This document shows positions 39,174 to 48,763 of a DNA stretch of 58,396 nucleotides, in pieces. Made by a program: the position numbers and the translations under genes. The stretch comes from Jejubacter sp036620675 (GTDB lineage Bacteria > Pseudomonadota > Gammaproteobacteria > Enterobacterales > Enterobacteriaceae), in assembly GCA_036620675.1 (NCBI GenBank), contig JAZHEE010000027.1. One strand, written 5' to 3'. The notes below the pieces were generated by a model. The model did no database searches, was not told the DNA's origin, and was given only the letters and a program-made list of their open reading frames with translations. Within the stretch, counting starts at the first letter, position 1. Every line of letters begins with the position of its first letter.

Positions 39174-40973
39174 TTATTTGCCGTCTTTACCTACGTGCAG
39201 AATGGCGAGGAACGCTTCCTGCGGCAGCTCGACGTTTCCAACCTGCTTCATACGCTTCTTACCTTCTTTCTGCTTCTGCAGCAGTTTCTTCTTACGGCTG
39301 ACGTCGCCGCCGTAACATTTCGCCAGCACGTTTTTACGCAGCTGTTTTACCGTTGAACGGGCGATAATATGATTGCCGATGGCGGCCTGAATCGCGATAT
39401 CGAACTGCTGGCGCGGAATCAGCTCTTTCATCTTTTCCACCAGATCGCGGCCGCGGTACGGCGCGTTATCACGGTGGGTGATCATCGCCAGCGCATCGAC
39501 GCGCTCACCGTTAATCAGCACGTCGACGCGCACCATATCGGAAGCCTGGAAACGCTTGAAGTTATAGTCCAGTGACGCATAACCGCGGGAGGTGGACTTC
39601 AAACGGTCAAAGAAGTCGAGTACGACTTCCGCCATCGGGATTTCATAAGTCAGCGCCACCTGGTTACCGTGGTAGACCATATTGGTCTGCACGCCGCGCT
39701 TCTCGATACACAGCGTGATCACGTTGCCCAGATAGTCCTTCGGCATCAGCATGTGGCACTCCGCGATAGGCTCGCGCAACTCCTCGATGTTGTTGACCGC
39801 TGGCAGCTTGGAAGGACTGTCGACGTAAAGCGTTTCCCCGCCAGTAGTTTCCACTTCGTACACGACCGTCGGCGCGGTGGTGATCAGATCCAGGTCATAT
39901 TCGCGCTCAAGACGCTCCTGGATTATCTCCATATGCAGCAGGCCGAGGAAACCGCAGCGGAAGCCAAAGCCCAGCGCGCTGGAGCTTTCCGGCTCGTAAA
40001 ACAAAGAGGCGTCGTTCAGACTCAGCTTGCCCAGCGCGTCGCGGAAGGCTTCATAGTCATCGGAGCTGACCGGGAACAGGCCCGCGTAGACCTGAGGCTT
40101 CACCTTCTTAAAGCCAGGCAGCGCTTTATCAGCCGGGGCGCGGGCGCCGGTCAGGGTATCCCCCACCGGGGCGCCCAGGATATCTTTAATGGCGCAGACC
40201 AGCCAGCCCACCTCGCCGCACTTCAGTTCAGAGCGATCGACGCGTTTCGGGGTGAAGATGCCCAGGCGATCGGCGTTATACACCTGACCGGTGCTCATTA
40301 CCTTAATTTTGTCGCCTTTGCGCAGGGTGCCGTTTTTCACACGCACCAGCGACACCACCCCCAGGTAGTTATCGAACCAGGAATCGATGATAAGCGCCTG
40401 TAACGGCGCATCCGGGTCGCCTTCCGGCGGCGGAATATCGCGCACCAGACGCTCCAGCACCTCCTGTACGCCAACGCCTGTCTTGGCCGAACAGCGTACT
40501 GCATCGCTGGCGTCGATACCGACGATATCTTCAATCTCTTCGGCTACCCGCTCTGGATCGGCGGCTGGCAGGTCAATTTTATTGAGTACCGGCACCACTT
40601 CCAGATCCATTTCAATGGCGGTATAGCAATTCGCCAGGGTCTGGGCTTCCACCCCTTGCCCGGCATCCACCACCAGTAGCGCCCCTTCGCAGGCGGCCAG
40701 AGAACGAGAAACCTCGTAAGAGAAGTCCACGTGGCCCGGGGTGTCGATAAAGTTAAGCTGATAAGTTTCGCCGTCGGCGGCTTTATAGTCGAGCGTCACG
40801 CTCTGCGCTTTGATGGTAATGCCGCGCTCACGCTCCAGCTCCATGGAGTCAAGCACCTGGGCCGCCATTTCACGGTCGGTAAGACCACCGCAAATCTGGA
40901 TGATACGGTCAGACAGCGTCGACTTGCCGTGGTCGATGTGAGCGATGATTGAAAAGTTGCGTATATTCTTCAT
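39174..40973 (-). CDS. lepA: Elongation factor 4 (LepA)
   Basis: Ribosome-associated translational GTPase. 599 residues. G1 AHIDHGKSTL, G3 DTPGHVDF and G4 NKID are present, and the LepA-specific C-terminal domain ends ILHVGKDGK. First gene of the lepA-lepB operon. The 188 bp to rseC contain no gene I can support. Confidence 0.98.
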   Translation of the reverse strand: MKNIRNFSIIAHIDHGKSTLSDRIIQICGGLTDREMAAQVLDSMELERERGITIKAQSVTLDYKAADGETYQLNFIDTPGHVDFSYEVSRSLAACEGALLVVDAGQGVEAQTLANCYTAIEMDLEVVPVLNKIDLPAADPERVAEEIEDIVGIDASDAVRCSAKTGVGVQEVLERLVRDIPPPEGDPDAPLQALIIDSWFDNYLGVVSLVRVKNGTLRKGDKIKVMSTGQVYNADRLGIFTPKRVDRSELKCGEVGWLVCAIKDILGAPVGDTLTGARAPADKALPGFKKVKPQVYAGLFPVSSDDYEAFRDALGKLSLNDASLFYEPESSSALGFGFRCGFLGLLHMEIIQERLEREYDLDLITTAPTVVYEVETTGGETLYVDSPSKLPAVNNIEELREPIAECHMLMPKDYLGNVITLCIEKRGVQTNMVYHGNQVALTYEIPMAEVVLDFFDRLKSTSRGYASLDYNFKRFQASDMVRVDVLINGERVDALAMITHRDNAPYRGRDLVEKMKELIPRQQFDIAIQAAIGNHIIARSTVKQLRKNVLAKCYGGDVSRKKKLLQKQKEGKKRMKQVGNVELPQEAFLAILHVGKDGK

Positions 40974-41161
40974 ATCTGGAGATTTTATGCCTTACTTATG
41001 CCTCAAGGGCGCCGCGCTTTGCGCTATTCTGGGCCAGGGAGCCTGCAGCCTAATTGTGCCGGAAATGCCGCATTCTACACTACAACCAGAAAGCGGGGAA
41101 ACTGCATGTCTGACCGACACCCTGAGAATAAAGGAGGGATATCAAAGAAGAGCGGCGGCGT

Positions 41162-41641
41162 CTATTTGTGTTCCGCGGCGGGAGAGGTATCGACGCGCAG
41201 CGCATCCGGTGCCAGCCCCACGCTCAAAATCACCGGCTGCCATGACTGGCGGCGGCTAAAACGCGGCGACAGCCCCCTGGCCATCAGAAAGCCGCCCACA
41301 CCGCCCAACAGAGCGCCGCATACTGCGGCCAGATCGGTGCCGAATAGTCCCTGAAACAGCGCTGCCATCAGGAACAAGCCAGCCAGCGGCGTCATATAGA
41401 CCAGGACAGCAGAACCAAGCAGGCTGCTTTCCGCTATGCCCAGCTCTACTTTTTGTCCGACAGTTAACGGCTCACGGCAGGGTACGGCGATGGTATGTTC
41501 AGTCCGGGGGCCCAGCTTGTTAAGCACCCGACTGCCACAGCCGGCGCGGGAAGCGCAGCTGCTACAGGAGGATTTCACGTCGCAGCTTACCAGCGCTTCA
41601 CCGTTCTGCCACGACACCACGGTCGCCCACTCTTTAATCAT
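41162..41641 (-). CDS. rseC: SoxR-reducing system / sigma-E regulator RseC
   Basis: Inner-membrane protein of 159 residues, fourth gene of the rpoE operon. The N-terminal cytoplasmic part has clustered cysteines (CDVKSSCSSCASRAGCGS); two membrane helices lie at about 75-95 and 102-120. E. coli RseC modestly affects sigma-E and takes part in SoxR reduction. ATG overlaps the rseB stop by 4 bp. Confidence 0.94.
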   Translation of the reverse strand: MIKEWATVVSWQNGEALVSCDVKSSCSSCASRAGCGSRVLNKLGPRTEHTIAVPCREPLTVGQKVELGIAESSLLGSAVLVYMTPLAGLFLMAALFQGLFGTDLAAVCGALLGGVGGFLMARGLSPRFSRRQSWQPVILSVGLAPDALRVDTSPAAEHK

Positions 41642-42588
41642 TGCGCATTATCCAGTTTTACATTATCAAGGACTCGCTTCGCGGTCTGGGGCGGCAGTTC
41701 ACCGACCACGGTGATCTCCATTCCGTTGCGCAGTTCAGTGCTAACTGTACGCCGCCCGGTGCGTAGCACCCGATCGCCGTTGTTGCCCGAGCCGCGACTG
41801 ACGTTAACCGAAAAGCTGAACAGTCCATCCGAATAAAGGCGTGATTCTACCGGTACGCCAACGCCCGGCAAAGGGCGTTGGCTGCTGGAAACCAGGCGGA
41901 AGCCCTGAGGCAGCCAGGAAGGCGCCCAGTTAAAGGTCGATTTCTTACTGTCCGGCATGGAAAGCAGCGGCGGCAGATTCGCCTGAGTCAGTTCCGCCAT
42001 CCCCTGCCCTATCTGGCTGTCCACGGTCATAGAAATAACCCGGAACTGCTCCAGGGTTTCCCCGTCTCTGTCGAGCAGATCAACGCGCATCGGCAGTTTA
42101 GTTTCAGAATCGAGCCAGACGATATAGCTGTATCGGGTGCCGTCGCGCGCCACAACGCGAATCACTTCGCACAGGCGATCGGCAATACGCGTTTTTCCGA
42201 CCGAGATAAAGTCGTAGTACGCCGCCAGTTTACGGAAATCGCTATAGGCGATAGAGGGAAGCGAATCAACGATATAATCGCCAGTCAGGGTAAAGGGTTC
42301 CAGCCCTGGTTCAAAATAGCTGATCTCGTCACCGCGTTGCAGTACTTCCCGACGCGGGCCATCAAGTTGCAGCAACTGCGCAAGCGGCTTGTTATTCAGT
42401 CGGGCATGACGGTAGCGTAACGACTCTACGCCCTGGGCGTTAATACTGATAAACGAGAGTTCATAGTCAAGGGACTGGCTCGCCAGGTTCATCTGCTGTA
42501 ACAACGCCCCGGACGAGGTATCCGCCGAGGCGTTGGAGTAGAACAGACAGCCAGCGACCAGAGAAAGAGCACACCAAAGCTGCTTCAT
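41638..42588 (-). CDS. rseB: Sigma-E regulatory protein RseB
   Basis: Periplasmic protein that binds RseA and protects it from DegS until displaced by lipopolysaccharide or mislocalised lipoproteins. 316 residues. A signal peptide ends near residue 22 (SNASA). The lipoprotein-carrier-like fold follows, with C-terminal LPPQTAKRVLDNVKL. ATG shares a base with the rseA stop. Confidence 0.96.
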   Translation of the reverse strand: MKQLWCALSLVAGCLFYSNASADTSSGALLQQMNLASQSLDYELSFISINAQGVESLRYRHARLNNKPLAQLLQLDGPRREVLQRGDEISYFEPGLEPFTLTGDYIVDSLPSIAYSDFRKLAAYYDFISVGKTRIADRLCEVIRVVARDGTRYSYIVWLDSETKLPMRVDLLDRDGETLEQFRVISMTVDSQIGQGMAELTQANLPPLLSMPDSKKSTFNWAPSWLPQGFRLVSSSQRPLPGVGVPVESRLYSDGLFSFSVNVSRGSGNNGDRVLRTGRRTVSTELRNGMEITVVGELPPQTAKRVLDNVKLDNAQ

Positions 42589-43250
42589 TACTGGGACTGG
42601 CTTCCTAATGATTGATTACCGGGAACCTGCAGCGCGGCCTGCTGGTGCTGCGACTGATCGAAGTGGAGCTGCTCGGCGTGTAAACGACGCTGCAGTTCAT
42701 AGTCCTGGAGCATAGCGTTAATACGACGACGCTGCTCCTGGAGCTGCTGTTGCTGGCCGCCCTGAGTGCTGACCTCATTCCCGGAAGGAACGCCGAGGCT
42801 GACAGGACTGGCCTTACCCATCATCGGCAGCGTATTGAACGCCGGCGCTTCCGACTGGCCATCGCTGTCGGTGGAAGGCGAGTTATACTGCTGAACACCG
42901 ACGATGACGGCCAGCGACACACAAGCAGCCACGCCGATCTGCGTGATATGGGAAGCCCAGGGACGCATCTTTTTCCAGAATGACATTCTTTGCCACTGAT
43001 GCGGCGCAGGCTGTGACTCTTCAATAGAGGGAGTTGCTCGGTGAACAGGTTCATTGGCAATGGCAGCCATCACGCCAGCAGAAATATCGATGTTAAGGAT
43101 ATCTTTGCTGGTATCGCCGCGCATGGTATCGCGGATCAGGTGATAGCTCTGCCAGGTTTCTTGCAGTCTTTCATCGCCGGAGATATTGTTCAGCAACTCG
43201 CTGTCCAGCATCTCCCCATCCATCAGAGCGGAAAGTTGTTCTTTCTGCAT
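42588..43250 (-). CDS. rseA: Anti-sigma-E factor RseA
   Basis: Inner-membrane anti-sigma factor degraded by DegS and RseP under envelope stress. 220 residues. The cytoplasmic domain MQKEQLSALMDGEMLDSELL contacts sigma-E; one membrane segment lies at about 102-120; the periplasmic part is Gln-rich near the end. 31 bp after rpoE. Confidence 0.96.
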   Translation of the reverse strand: MQKEQLSALMDGEMLDSELLNNISGDERLQETWQSYHLIRDTMRGDTSKDILNIDISAGVMAAIANEPVHRATPSIEESQPAPHQWQRMSFWKKMRPWASHITQIGVAACVSLAVIVGVQQYNSPSTDSDGQSEAPAFNTLPMMGKASPVSLGVPSGNEVSTQGGQQQQLQEQRRRINAMLQDYELQRRLHAEQLHFDQSQHQQAALQVPGNQSLGSQSQ

Positions 43251-43281
43251 GCCTAAATACCTTTTTCAGTATCCGCTATCG

Positions 43282-43857
43282 TTAGCGCCTGATAAGCGGT
43301 TGGACTTTATTATCAATAGCTTCCCTCGCCCTGAAAATACGGGAACGCACGGTTCCAACAGGGCAATCCATGATGGCGGCTATCTCCTCGTAGCTCAGTC
43401 CATCCAACTCCCGTAGCGTGATAGCCATGCGTAAATCTTCCGGGAGTGACTCGATAGTACGAAAAACTATCTGCCGTAGTTCTTCTGACAACATTAAGTT
43501 CTCAGGGTTCGATATTTCTTTCAACGCACCGCCGCTTTCGAAATTTTCCGCGTCGTTTGCATCCACGTCGCTGGAAGGCGGGCGCCGCCCCTGAGCCACC
43601 AGGTAATTCTTCGCCGTGTTTACCGCAATGCGGTAAAGCCACGTATAAAACGCACTATCTCCCCGGAAAGAATCCAGGGCTCGCCATGCCTTGACGAATG
43701 ATTCCTGTACCACGTCCGGCACGTCCCCCGACGGAACGTAACGGGAGACCAGATTCGCCACTTTATGTTGATAGCGTACCACCAGCAGGTTAAACGCCTG
43801 CTGATCGTTTTTCTGCGCTCTCCCGACCAGAACCTGATCCGTTAGCTGCTCGCTCAT
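43282..43857 (-). CDS. rpoE: RNA polymerase sigma factor sigma-E (RpoE)
   Basis: Extracytoplasmic-function sigma factor for outer-membrane stress. 191 residues, the E. coli length and nearly identical. Region 2 (VVQESFVKAWRALDSFRGDS) and region 4 (GLSYEEIAAIMDCPVGTVRSRI) are complete. First structural gene of rpoE-rseA-rseB-rseC; a sigma-E promoter and the leader gene rseD lie upstream. Confidence 0.98.
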   Translation of the reverse strand: MSEQLTDQVLVGRAQKNDQQAFNLLVVRYQHKVANLVSRYVPSGDVPDVVQESFVKAWRALDSFRGDSAFYTWLYRIAVNTAKNYLVAQGRRPPSSDVDANDAENFESGGALKEISNPENLMLSEELRQIVFRTIESLPEDLRMAITLRELDGLSYEEIAAIMDCPVGTVRSRIFRAREAIDNKVQPLIRR

Positions 43858-43938
43858 CCGAGGTAATGTCTCCTCAAACTAAATTCCCACGCGTAATCGA
43901 AATGCCACCCGAACTCTGCACCGTGAGCAAGCAGAGGA

Positions 43939-43967
43939 TATAGAGTGCCGGTTATCCAATTAGTTCC
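43939..43967 (-). promoter_or_regulatory. Sigma-E-type promoter for rpoE
   Basis: On the minus strand GGAACT, 17-bp spacer, TCTATA resembles the sigma-E consensus GGAACTT-N15/16-TCTAA and the E. coli autoregulatory rpoE promoter. Start near 43932, leaving a 75-nt leader downstream of rseD. Confidence 0.7.
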
Positions 43968-43985
43968 CTTGATACACTGCATCAT

Positions 43986-44066
43986 TCAGCCTGCCTCTTT
44001 GAATGATTGAGTGTAACCACTGTAGTTCTGCAGTTTTCGCGAATCAGGGTTATCAATCGTTCTCAT
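43986..44066 (-). CDS. rseD: rpoE leader peptide RseD
   Basis: 26-codon frame upstream of rpoE ending NPDSRKLQNYSGYTQSFKEAG, which I recognise from the E. coli leader peptide linked to rpoE translation. ATG 44066 gives 26 residues; a TAA lies four codons earlier, so this version is shorter than the 51-residue E. coli annotation. The ribosome site is weak. Confidence 0.65.
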   Translation of the reverse strand: MRTIDNPDSRKLQNYSGYTQSFKEAG

Positions 44067-44196
44067 TTCGCGATGTTAAGCGTAACGCACCAAAATGAAC
44101 CAGCGCTAAACAAACATCAGCAGAGTATCTCATGCATCACCTTTTTTCATCCTTAAATCCCGGGATGCCTTACTCAAACGGCATCAGACAATCACG

Positions 44197-44214
44197 TGTT
44201 TATTTTACATAACA
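44197..44214. promoter_or_regulatory. Second NadR-like box
   Basis: TGTTTA-N6-ATAACA, one base off the NadR palindrome TGTTTA-N6-TAAACA in the second half-site plus shift; 81-98 bp before nadB. Confidence 0.5.
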
Positions 44215-44269
44215 AAAAAGAAAAAAACGTGGGCATGTTCAGCTTCCGGTGCTATTCTTGCGCAAATAT

Positions 44270-44287
44270 CGTTTAGTAAATTAAACA
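44270..44287. promoter_or_regulatory. NadR operator before nadB
   Basis: CGTTTA-N6-TAAACA, eleven of twelve bases of the NadR consensus, 8-25 bp before the nadB start. NadR represses nadB when NAD is plentiful. Confidence 0.8.
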
Positions 44288-44294
44288 AAGCATC

Positions 44295-45905
44295 ATGAAC
44301 CACGCCAATGACCTCTCCTGTGACGTACTGATTATCGGCAGCGGCGCTGCGGGCCTTAGCCTTGCCTTGCGTCTGGCCGAACATTCCCGGGTAGTCGTTC
44401 TGAGCAAAGGCCCGGTCAGCGAAGGCTCGACCTTTTATGCTCAGGGCGGAATCGCCGCTGTGTTTGATGAAGATGACAGCATTGACGCTCATGTCGACGA
44501 TACCTTAATCGCCGGCGCCGGTATCTGCGATCCCGAAGCGGTACGTTTCGTTGCCAGTCACGCCCGGGAATGCGTGCAGTGGCTCATCGATAACGGCGTC
44601 GCTTTCGATACAGAGCCTCGCCCTAACGGCGAGCGGGAGTATCATCTGACCCGCGAAGGGGGGCACAGCCACCGCCGGATCCTGCACGCGGCGGACGCCA
44701 CGGGGAAAGAGGTGGAAAATACCCTGGTCGGCAAGGCGCTCAACCACCCCAGGATTCAGATTCTCGAGCATTATCATGCAGTGGATATCATCCTGTCTGA
44801 TAAGTGCGCAATGGACGGCCCACGGCGTGCGGTCGGCGCCTGGATCTGGAATCAGCAGGCCGACAGGGTGGAGACCTGCCAGGCCAGAAGCGTGGTACTG
44901 GCGACCGGTGGCGCGGCTAAGGTGTATCAGTATACCACTAACCCGGATGTTGCCTCCGGCGACGGTATTGCCATGGCCTGGCGCGCGGGCTGCCGGGTGG
45001 CGAATCTCGAATTTAACCAGTTTCATCCCACCGCGCTCTACCACCCGCTGGCGCGCAATTTTCTGCTAACGGAGGCCCTGCGCGGCGAAGGCGCCTGGCT
45101 CACTCGTCCGGACGGCTCTCGCTTTATGCCAGAAATCGATCCCCGTGCCGAACTGGCACCCCGCGATATCGTAGCCCGGGCTATCGATCATGAAATGAAA
45201 CGCCTGGGCGTGGACTGCATGTATCTGGATATCAGCCACAAACCAGCGGAGTTTGTGCGCCAGCACTTTCCCACTATCGCTGAAAAACTTAACGCGCTGG
45301 GCATTGATTTAACCCGCGATCCGGTGCCCGTTGTGCCAGCGGCGCACTACACCTGCGGCGGCGTGGTGGTGGATACCCATGGACGAACCGATGTCGACGG
45401 GCTGTGGGCTATCGGCGAAGTCAGCTATACCGGCCTGCACGGTGCCAATCGTATGGCGTCGAATTCCCTGCTGGAATGTCTGGTTTATGGCTGGTCGGCC
45501 GCGCAGGATATCACACGCCAGCTGCCGAACCTTCCCCTGCCCGCGACGCTGCCCGACTGGGATGAAAGTCAGGTGATAGATGCCGATGAACAGGTGGTGA
45601 TTCAGCACAACTGGCATGAGTTACGGCTGTGCATGTGGGACTACGTAGGAATTGTTCGCACCACCAAACGACTGGAGCGCGCCCTGCGCCGTATCCGTAT
45701 GCTGCAGCAGGAGATCGACGAATACTACGCCAATTTCCGGGTCTCCGGCGATCTGCTGGAACTGCGCAACCTCACCCAGGTGGCCGAACTGATGGTACGC
45801 TGCGCACTGGCGCGTAAGGAGAGCCGCGGGCTGCACTATACGCTCGACTATCCCCAGCCGCTGGCGGAGTCCGGCCCAACGCTGCTCGTACCGTCAGCTA
45901 CATAA
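44295..45905 (+). CDS. nadB: L-aspartate oxidase NadB
   Basis: FAD enzyme oxidising aspartate to iminoaspartate, the first step of NAD synthesis. 536 residues. The FAD motif IIGSGAAGLSLALRLAE is at the N-terminus; the active-site loop includes QGGIAAVFDEDDSIDAHVDDT and LTREGGHSHRRILHAADATG; the C-terminal helical domain is complete. Convergent with trmN6, overlapping it by 8 bp. Confidence 0.97.
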   Translation: MNHANDLSCDVLIIGSGAAGLSLALRLAEHSRVVVLSKGPVSEGSTFYAQGGIAAVFDEDDSIDAHVDDTLIAGAGICDPEAVRFVASHARECVQWLIDNGVAFDTEPRPNGEREYHLTREGGHSHRRILHAADATGKEVENTLVGKALNHPRIQILEHYHAVDIILSDKCAMDGPRRAVGAWIWNQQADRVETCQARSVVLATGGAAKVYQYTTNPDVASGDGIAMAWRAGCRVANLEFNQFHPTALYHPLARNFLLTEALRGEGAWLTRPDGSRFMPEIDPRAELAPRDIVARAIDHEMKRLGVDCMYLDISHKPAEFVRQHFPTIAEKLNALGIDLTRDPVPVVPAAHYTCGGVVVDTHGRTDVDGLWAIGEVSYTGLHGANRMASNSLLECLVYGWSAAQDITRQLPNLPLPATLPDWDESQVIDADEQVVIQHNWHELRLCMWDYVGIVRTTKRLERALRRIRMLQQEIDEYYANFRVSGDLLELRNLTQVAELMVRCALARKESRGLHYTLDYPQPLAESGPTLLVPSAT

Positions 45906-46635
45906 ACAGATAAAAATCCTGGGTCAGTCCACACCAGGCTTGCGAGTAATTATGATGGGCATCGCGGATAACGATACGCTCGCTAAAACACTCCCCCGCC
46001 CTGGGGGAGAACCCCAGTAATACCCGGTGCGGCGGCCGCATCTCATTTTCCGCGACATCGGTGCGAAAACGGCAGTGCCAGCCCTGCTCCCGGGCGACCA
46101 CGGTAAAGCGTTCCCCCAGAGATTCCGGCAACACCACGCAGAAAAAGCCCTCTTCGGTAATCAACTGGGCGGCGCAGGATAGCAGCGTCTTGTGATCCAG
46201 TTCACTGGTATAGCGCGCCCGCTCTCTGGCCTCACTGGCGCAGGCCACGCCCTGAGGGTAGTAAGGCGGATTGCTGACGATAAGCGAATAGCGCCCGGTC
46301 TGCCGCCTGGTCCAGGTCTGAATATCTTCCTGATGCACCTGAATTCTGTCAGACCAGGGCGACGCCGCAATGTTCTCCATCGCCTGAGTCGCGGCATCGG
46401 GATCCAACTCTACGGCGTCGATGACGACTTCCGGCCCGGTACGCTGAGCCAGCATCAGCGCCAGCAGGCCGCTACCGGTACCGATATCCAGAATGCTATC
46501 AGCCCCGGCCACTGGCGCCCAGGAGCCCAGAAGAATGCCATCCGTTCCTACCTTCATTGCGCAGCGATCGTGCGCGACGAAAAATTGTTTGAAGGTAAAT
46601 CCATTTTTTGGCAGAACCGCTTTATGTTGAGACAT
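45898..46635 (-). CDS. trmN6: tRNA1(Val) m6A37 methyltransferase TrmN6 (YfiC)
   Basis: SAM-dependent methyltransferase for A37 of tRNA-Val. 245 residues from ATG 46635, the E. coli length; longer in-frame extension is not conserved. SAM motif LDIGTGSGLLALMLAQR and the N6-adenine catalytic motif NPPYYPQG are present. 5' end faces srmB, divergent. Confidence 0.94.
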   Translation of the reverse strand: MSQHKAVLPKNGFTFKQFFVAHDRCAMKVGTDGILLGSWAPVAGADSILDIGTGSGLLALMLAQRTGPEVVIDAVELDPDAATQAMENIAASPWSDRIQVHQEDIQTWTRRQTGRYSLIVSNPPYYPQGVACASEARERARYTSELDHKTLLSCAAQLITEEGFFCVVLPESLGERFTVVAREQGWHCRFRTDVAENEMRPPHRVLLGFSPRAGECFSERIVIRDAHHNYSQAWCGLTQDFYLFM

Positions 46636-46766
46636 TTTCACCACCAGGAAGAAAGACCGCAGTAGCATAGGTGAAAGCCGCAGCGGGGAAAAGATGGCCG
46701 CGGCGGAAAGAGGTCGAACATCGGCGCTATTACGTCTATAATCGGCGCCCCACACAGAGGTAGACC

Positions 46767-48104
46767 ATGACCGTAACCACTTTTTCCGAACTCGAACTTG
46801 ACGAAAGCCTGCTGGACGCGCTGGAGGAGAAGGGTTTTTCCCGCCCCACGGCAATTCAGGCAGCCGCTATTCCGCCGGCGCTGGACGGCCGCGACGTCCT
46901 CGGCTCCGCCCCGACGGGTACCGGTAAAACTGCGGCTTACCTGCTGCCCGTGCTACAGCATCTGATCGACTTTCCACGTAAGAAATCGGGGCCACCGCGG
47001 GTGCTGATTCTCACGCCAACCCGCGAACTGGCGATGCAGGTTGCCGACCAGGCCCGGGAGCTGGCCGCTCATACCCATCTGGATATCGCCACCATCACCG
47101 GCGGCGTTGCCTATATGAACCACGCCGAGGTGTTCAGCGAAAACCAGGATATCGTGGTCGCCACCACCGGCCGTCTGCTTCAGTATATAAAAGAAGAGAA
47201 TTTTGACTGCCGCGCCGTTGAAATGCTGATTCTGGACGAGGCGGACCGGATGCTGGATATGGGCTTTGCCCAGGACATTGAGCATATCTCCGGCGAAACC
47301 CGCTGGCGTAACCAGACCATGCTGTTTTCCGCGACCCTGGAAGGCGAAGCCATCGCCGATTTCTCACGGCGCCTGCTGAATGAGCCGGTGGAGGTTTCCG
47401 CTAACCCATCCACCCGCGAGCGTAAAAAAATTCATCAGTGGTACTACCGTGCCGATAACATCGAACACAAAACGGCGCTGCTGACCCATATGTTGAAACA
47501 GCCGGACGCCAGCCGCTCGATAGTGTTCGTTCGCAAACGCGAACGGGTGCACGAGCTGGTGAAATGGCTGCATGAAGCGGGGATCCAAAGCTGCTGGCTG
47601 GAAGGGGAAATGCCCCAGGCAAAGCGCAATGAGGCGATCAAACGTCTGACCGAAGGTCGGGTAGGCGTACTGGTCGCGACCGATGTCGCCGCTCGCGGCA
47701 TCGATATTCCCGATGTCAGCCACGTATTCAACTTCGATCTGCCGCGTACCGCCGACACCTATCTGCATCGTATCGGCCGTACCGGTCGTGCGGGCCGTAA
47801 GGGTACCGCCATTTCGCTGGTGGAAGCGCACGACCACCTGCTGCTTGGCAAAATCAGCCGTTACATCCAGGAGCCGCTTAAAGTTCGGGTGATCGACGAG
47901 CTGCGCCCCACCACCCGCGCGCCCAGCGATAAGCTCAAAGGCAAGCCGTCCAAAAAGACCAAACTGAAACGGGAAGAGAAGAAAAAAGAGCAGGACAAGG
48001 GGAAGACGCGAGTCAAAAAACGCCATCGCGATACCAAGAATATCGGTAAGCGCCGCAAGCCCAACGCCAGCCGCCCGTCTGAATCCCAGAACGAGAGCAA
48101 ATAA
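46767..48104 (+). CDS. srmB: DEAD-box RNA helicase SrmB
   Basis: RNA helicase in early 50S assembly. 445 residues. Q motif FSRPTAIQ, motif I APTGTGKT, DEAD at LDEADRML, SAT at FSATLEG and motif VI HRIGRTGRAGR are in order. The C-terminal 50 residues are very basic (KKTKLKREEKKKE) and probably bind RNA. Confidence 0.97.
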   Translation: MTVTTFSELELDESLLDALEEKGFSRPTAIQAAAIPPALDGRDVLGSAPTGTGKTAAYLLPVLQHLIDFPRKKSGPPRVLILTPTRELAMQVADQARELAAHTHLDIATITGGVAYMNHAEVFSENQDIVVATTGRLLQYIKEENFDCRAVEMLILDEADRMLDMGFAQDIEHISGETRWRNQTMLFSATLEGEAIADFSRRLLNEPVEVSANPSTRERKKIHQWYYRADNIEHKTALLTHMLKQPDASRSIVFVRKRERVHELVKWLHEAGIQSCWLEGEMPQAKRNEAIKRLTEGRVGVLVATDVAARGIDIPDVSHVFNFDLPRTADTYLHRIGRTGRAGRKGTAISLVEAHDHLLLGKISRYIQEPLKVRVIDELRPTTRAPSDKLKGKPSKKTKLKREEKKKEQDKGKTRVKKRHRDTKNIGKRRKPNASRPSESQNESK

Positions 48105-48114
48105 CGCCCTATCC

Positions 48115-48141
48115 ACGCCGGTTCGCCCGGCGTTTTTTTTT
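48115..48141 (+). terminator. srmB terminator
   Basis: ACGCCGG-TTCG-CCCGGCGT followed by nine T. Confidence 0.9.
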
Positions 48142-48159
48142 GCTTGCTGGCCAGACAAA

Positions 48160-48192
48160 GAAAAACGCCGCCGGGTTGCCCCGACGGCGTTT
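48160..48192 (-). terminator. grcA terminator
   Basis: Minus strand ACGCCGTCGGGG-CAA-CCCGGCGGCGT then TTTTTC; 22 bp past the grcA stop. Confidence 0.88.
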
Positions 48193-48213
48193 ACCTGTTC
48201 TCTTCAGCCAGTA

Positions 48214-48597
48214 TTACAGGCTTTCAGTGAAGGTACGGGTAATCACGTCGCGCTGCTGTTCCGGCGTCAGCGAATTAAAGCGCACGGCATAACCGGATAC
48301 GCGAATGGTCAGCTGCGGATATTTTTCCGGGTTCTTAACCGCGTCTTCCAGGGTTTCACGACGCAGTACGTTAACGTTCAGATGCTGGCCGCCTTCTACG
48401 CGAACCTGAGGCTGAACTTCCATCGGCACTTCACGGTATTCGATTTCACCCAGCTTGCTTACCGGAACAACTTCATCTTCAGAAAAACCGGCTTTCGCAC
48501 ATACGCAGCGGGCTTCGCCTTTTTCGCTGTCCAGCAGCCAGAATGAGTTCATCAGTGAGTCATTAGCGGCTTTTGTAATCTGGATACCAGTAATCAT
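48214..48597 (-). CDS. grcA: Autonomous glycyl radical cofactor GrcA (YfiD)
   Basis: Spare glycyl-radical domain that replaces the damaged C-terminus of pyruvate formate-lyase. 127 residues from ATG 48597 behind GGGAG; the longer frame is rejected. The radical Gly lies in RVSGYAVRFNSLT. Two FNR boxes upstream predict anaerobic induction. Confidence 0.96.
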   Translation of the reverse strand: MITGIQITKAANDSLMNSFWLLDSEKGEARCVCAKAGFSEDEVVPVSKLGEIEYREVPMEVQPQVRVEGGQHLNVNVLRRETLEDAVKNPEKYPQLTIRVSGYAVRFNSLTPEQQRDVITRTFTESL

Positions 48598-48710
48598 TTT
48601 CGTCTCCCTATAGGCTTCATTATTCGGTGATGCCTGAGCCACCTGTTGGCTCATTGGTAAAACCTTTGTTGCTTTACTGTTCTGTATACCAGTCGGGATG
48701 GGGGCATTCT

Positions 48711-48724
48711 TTGATTTAAATCAA
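48711..48724. promoter_or_regulatory. FNR box 1 of grcA
   Basis: TTGATTTAAATCAA, a perfect FNR palindrome, the position of the activating -40.5 site in E. coli yfiD. Confidence 0.88.
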
Positions 48725-48763
48725 TAAAAACCACCCGCTATCTGTGGAGATAAAATCATTTAT

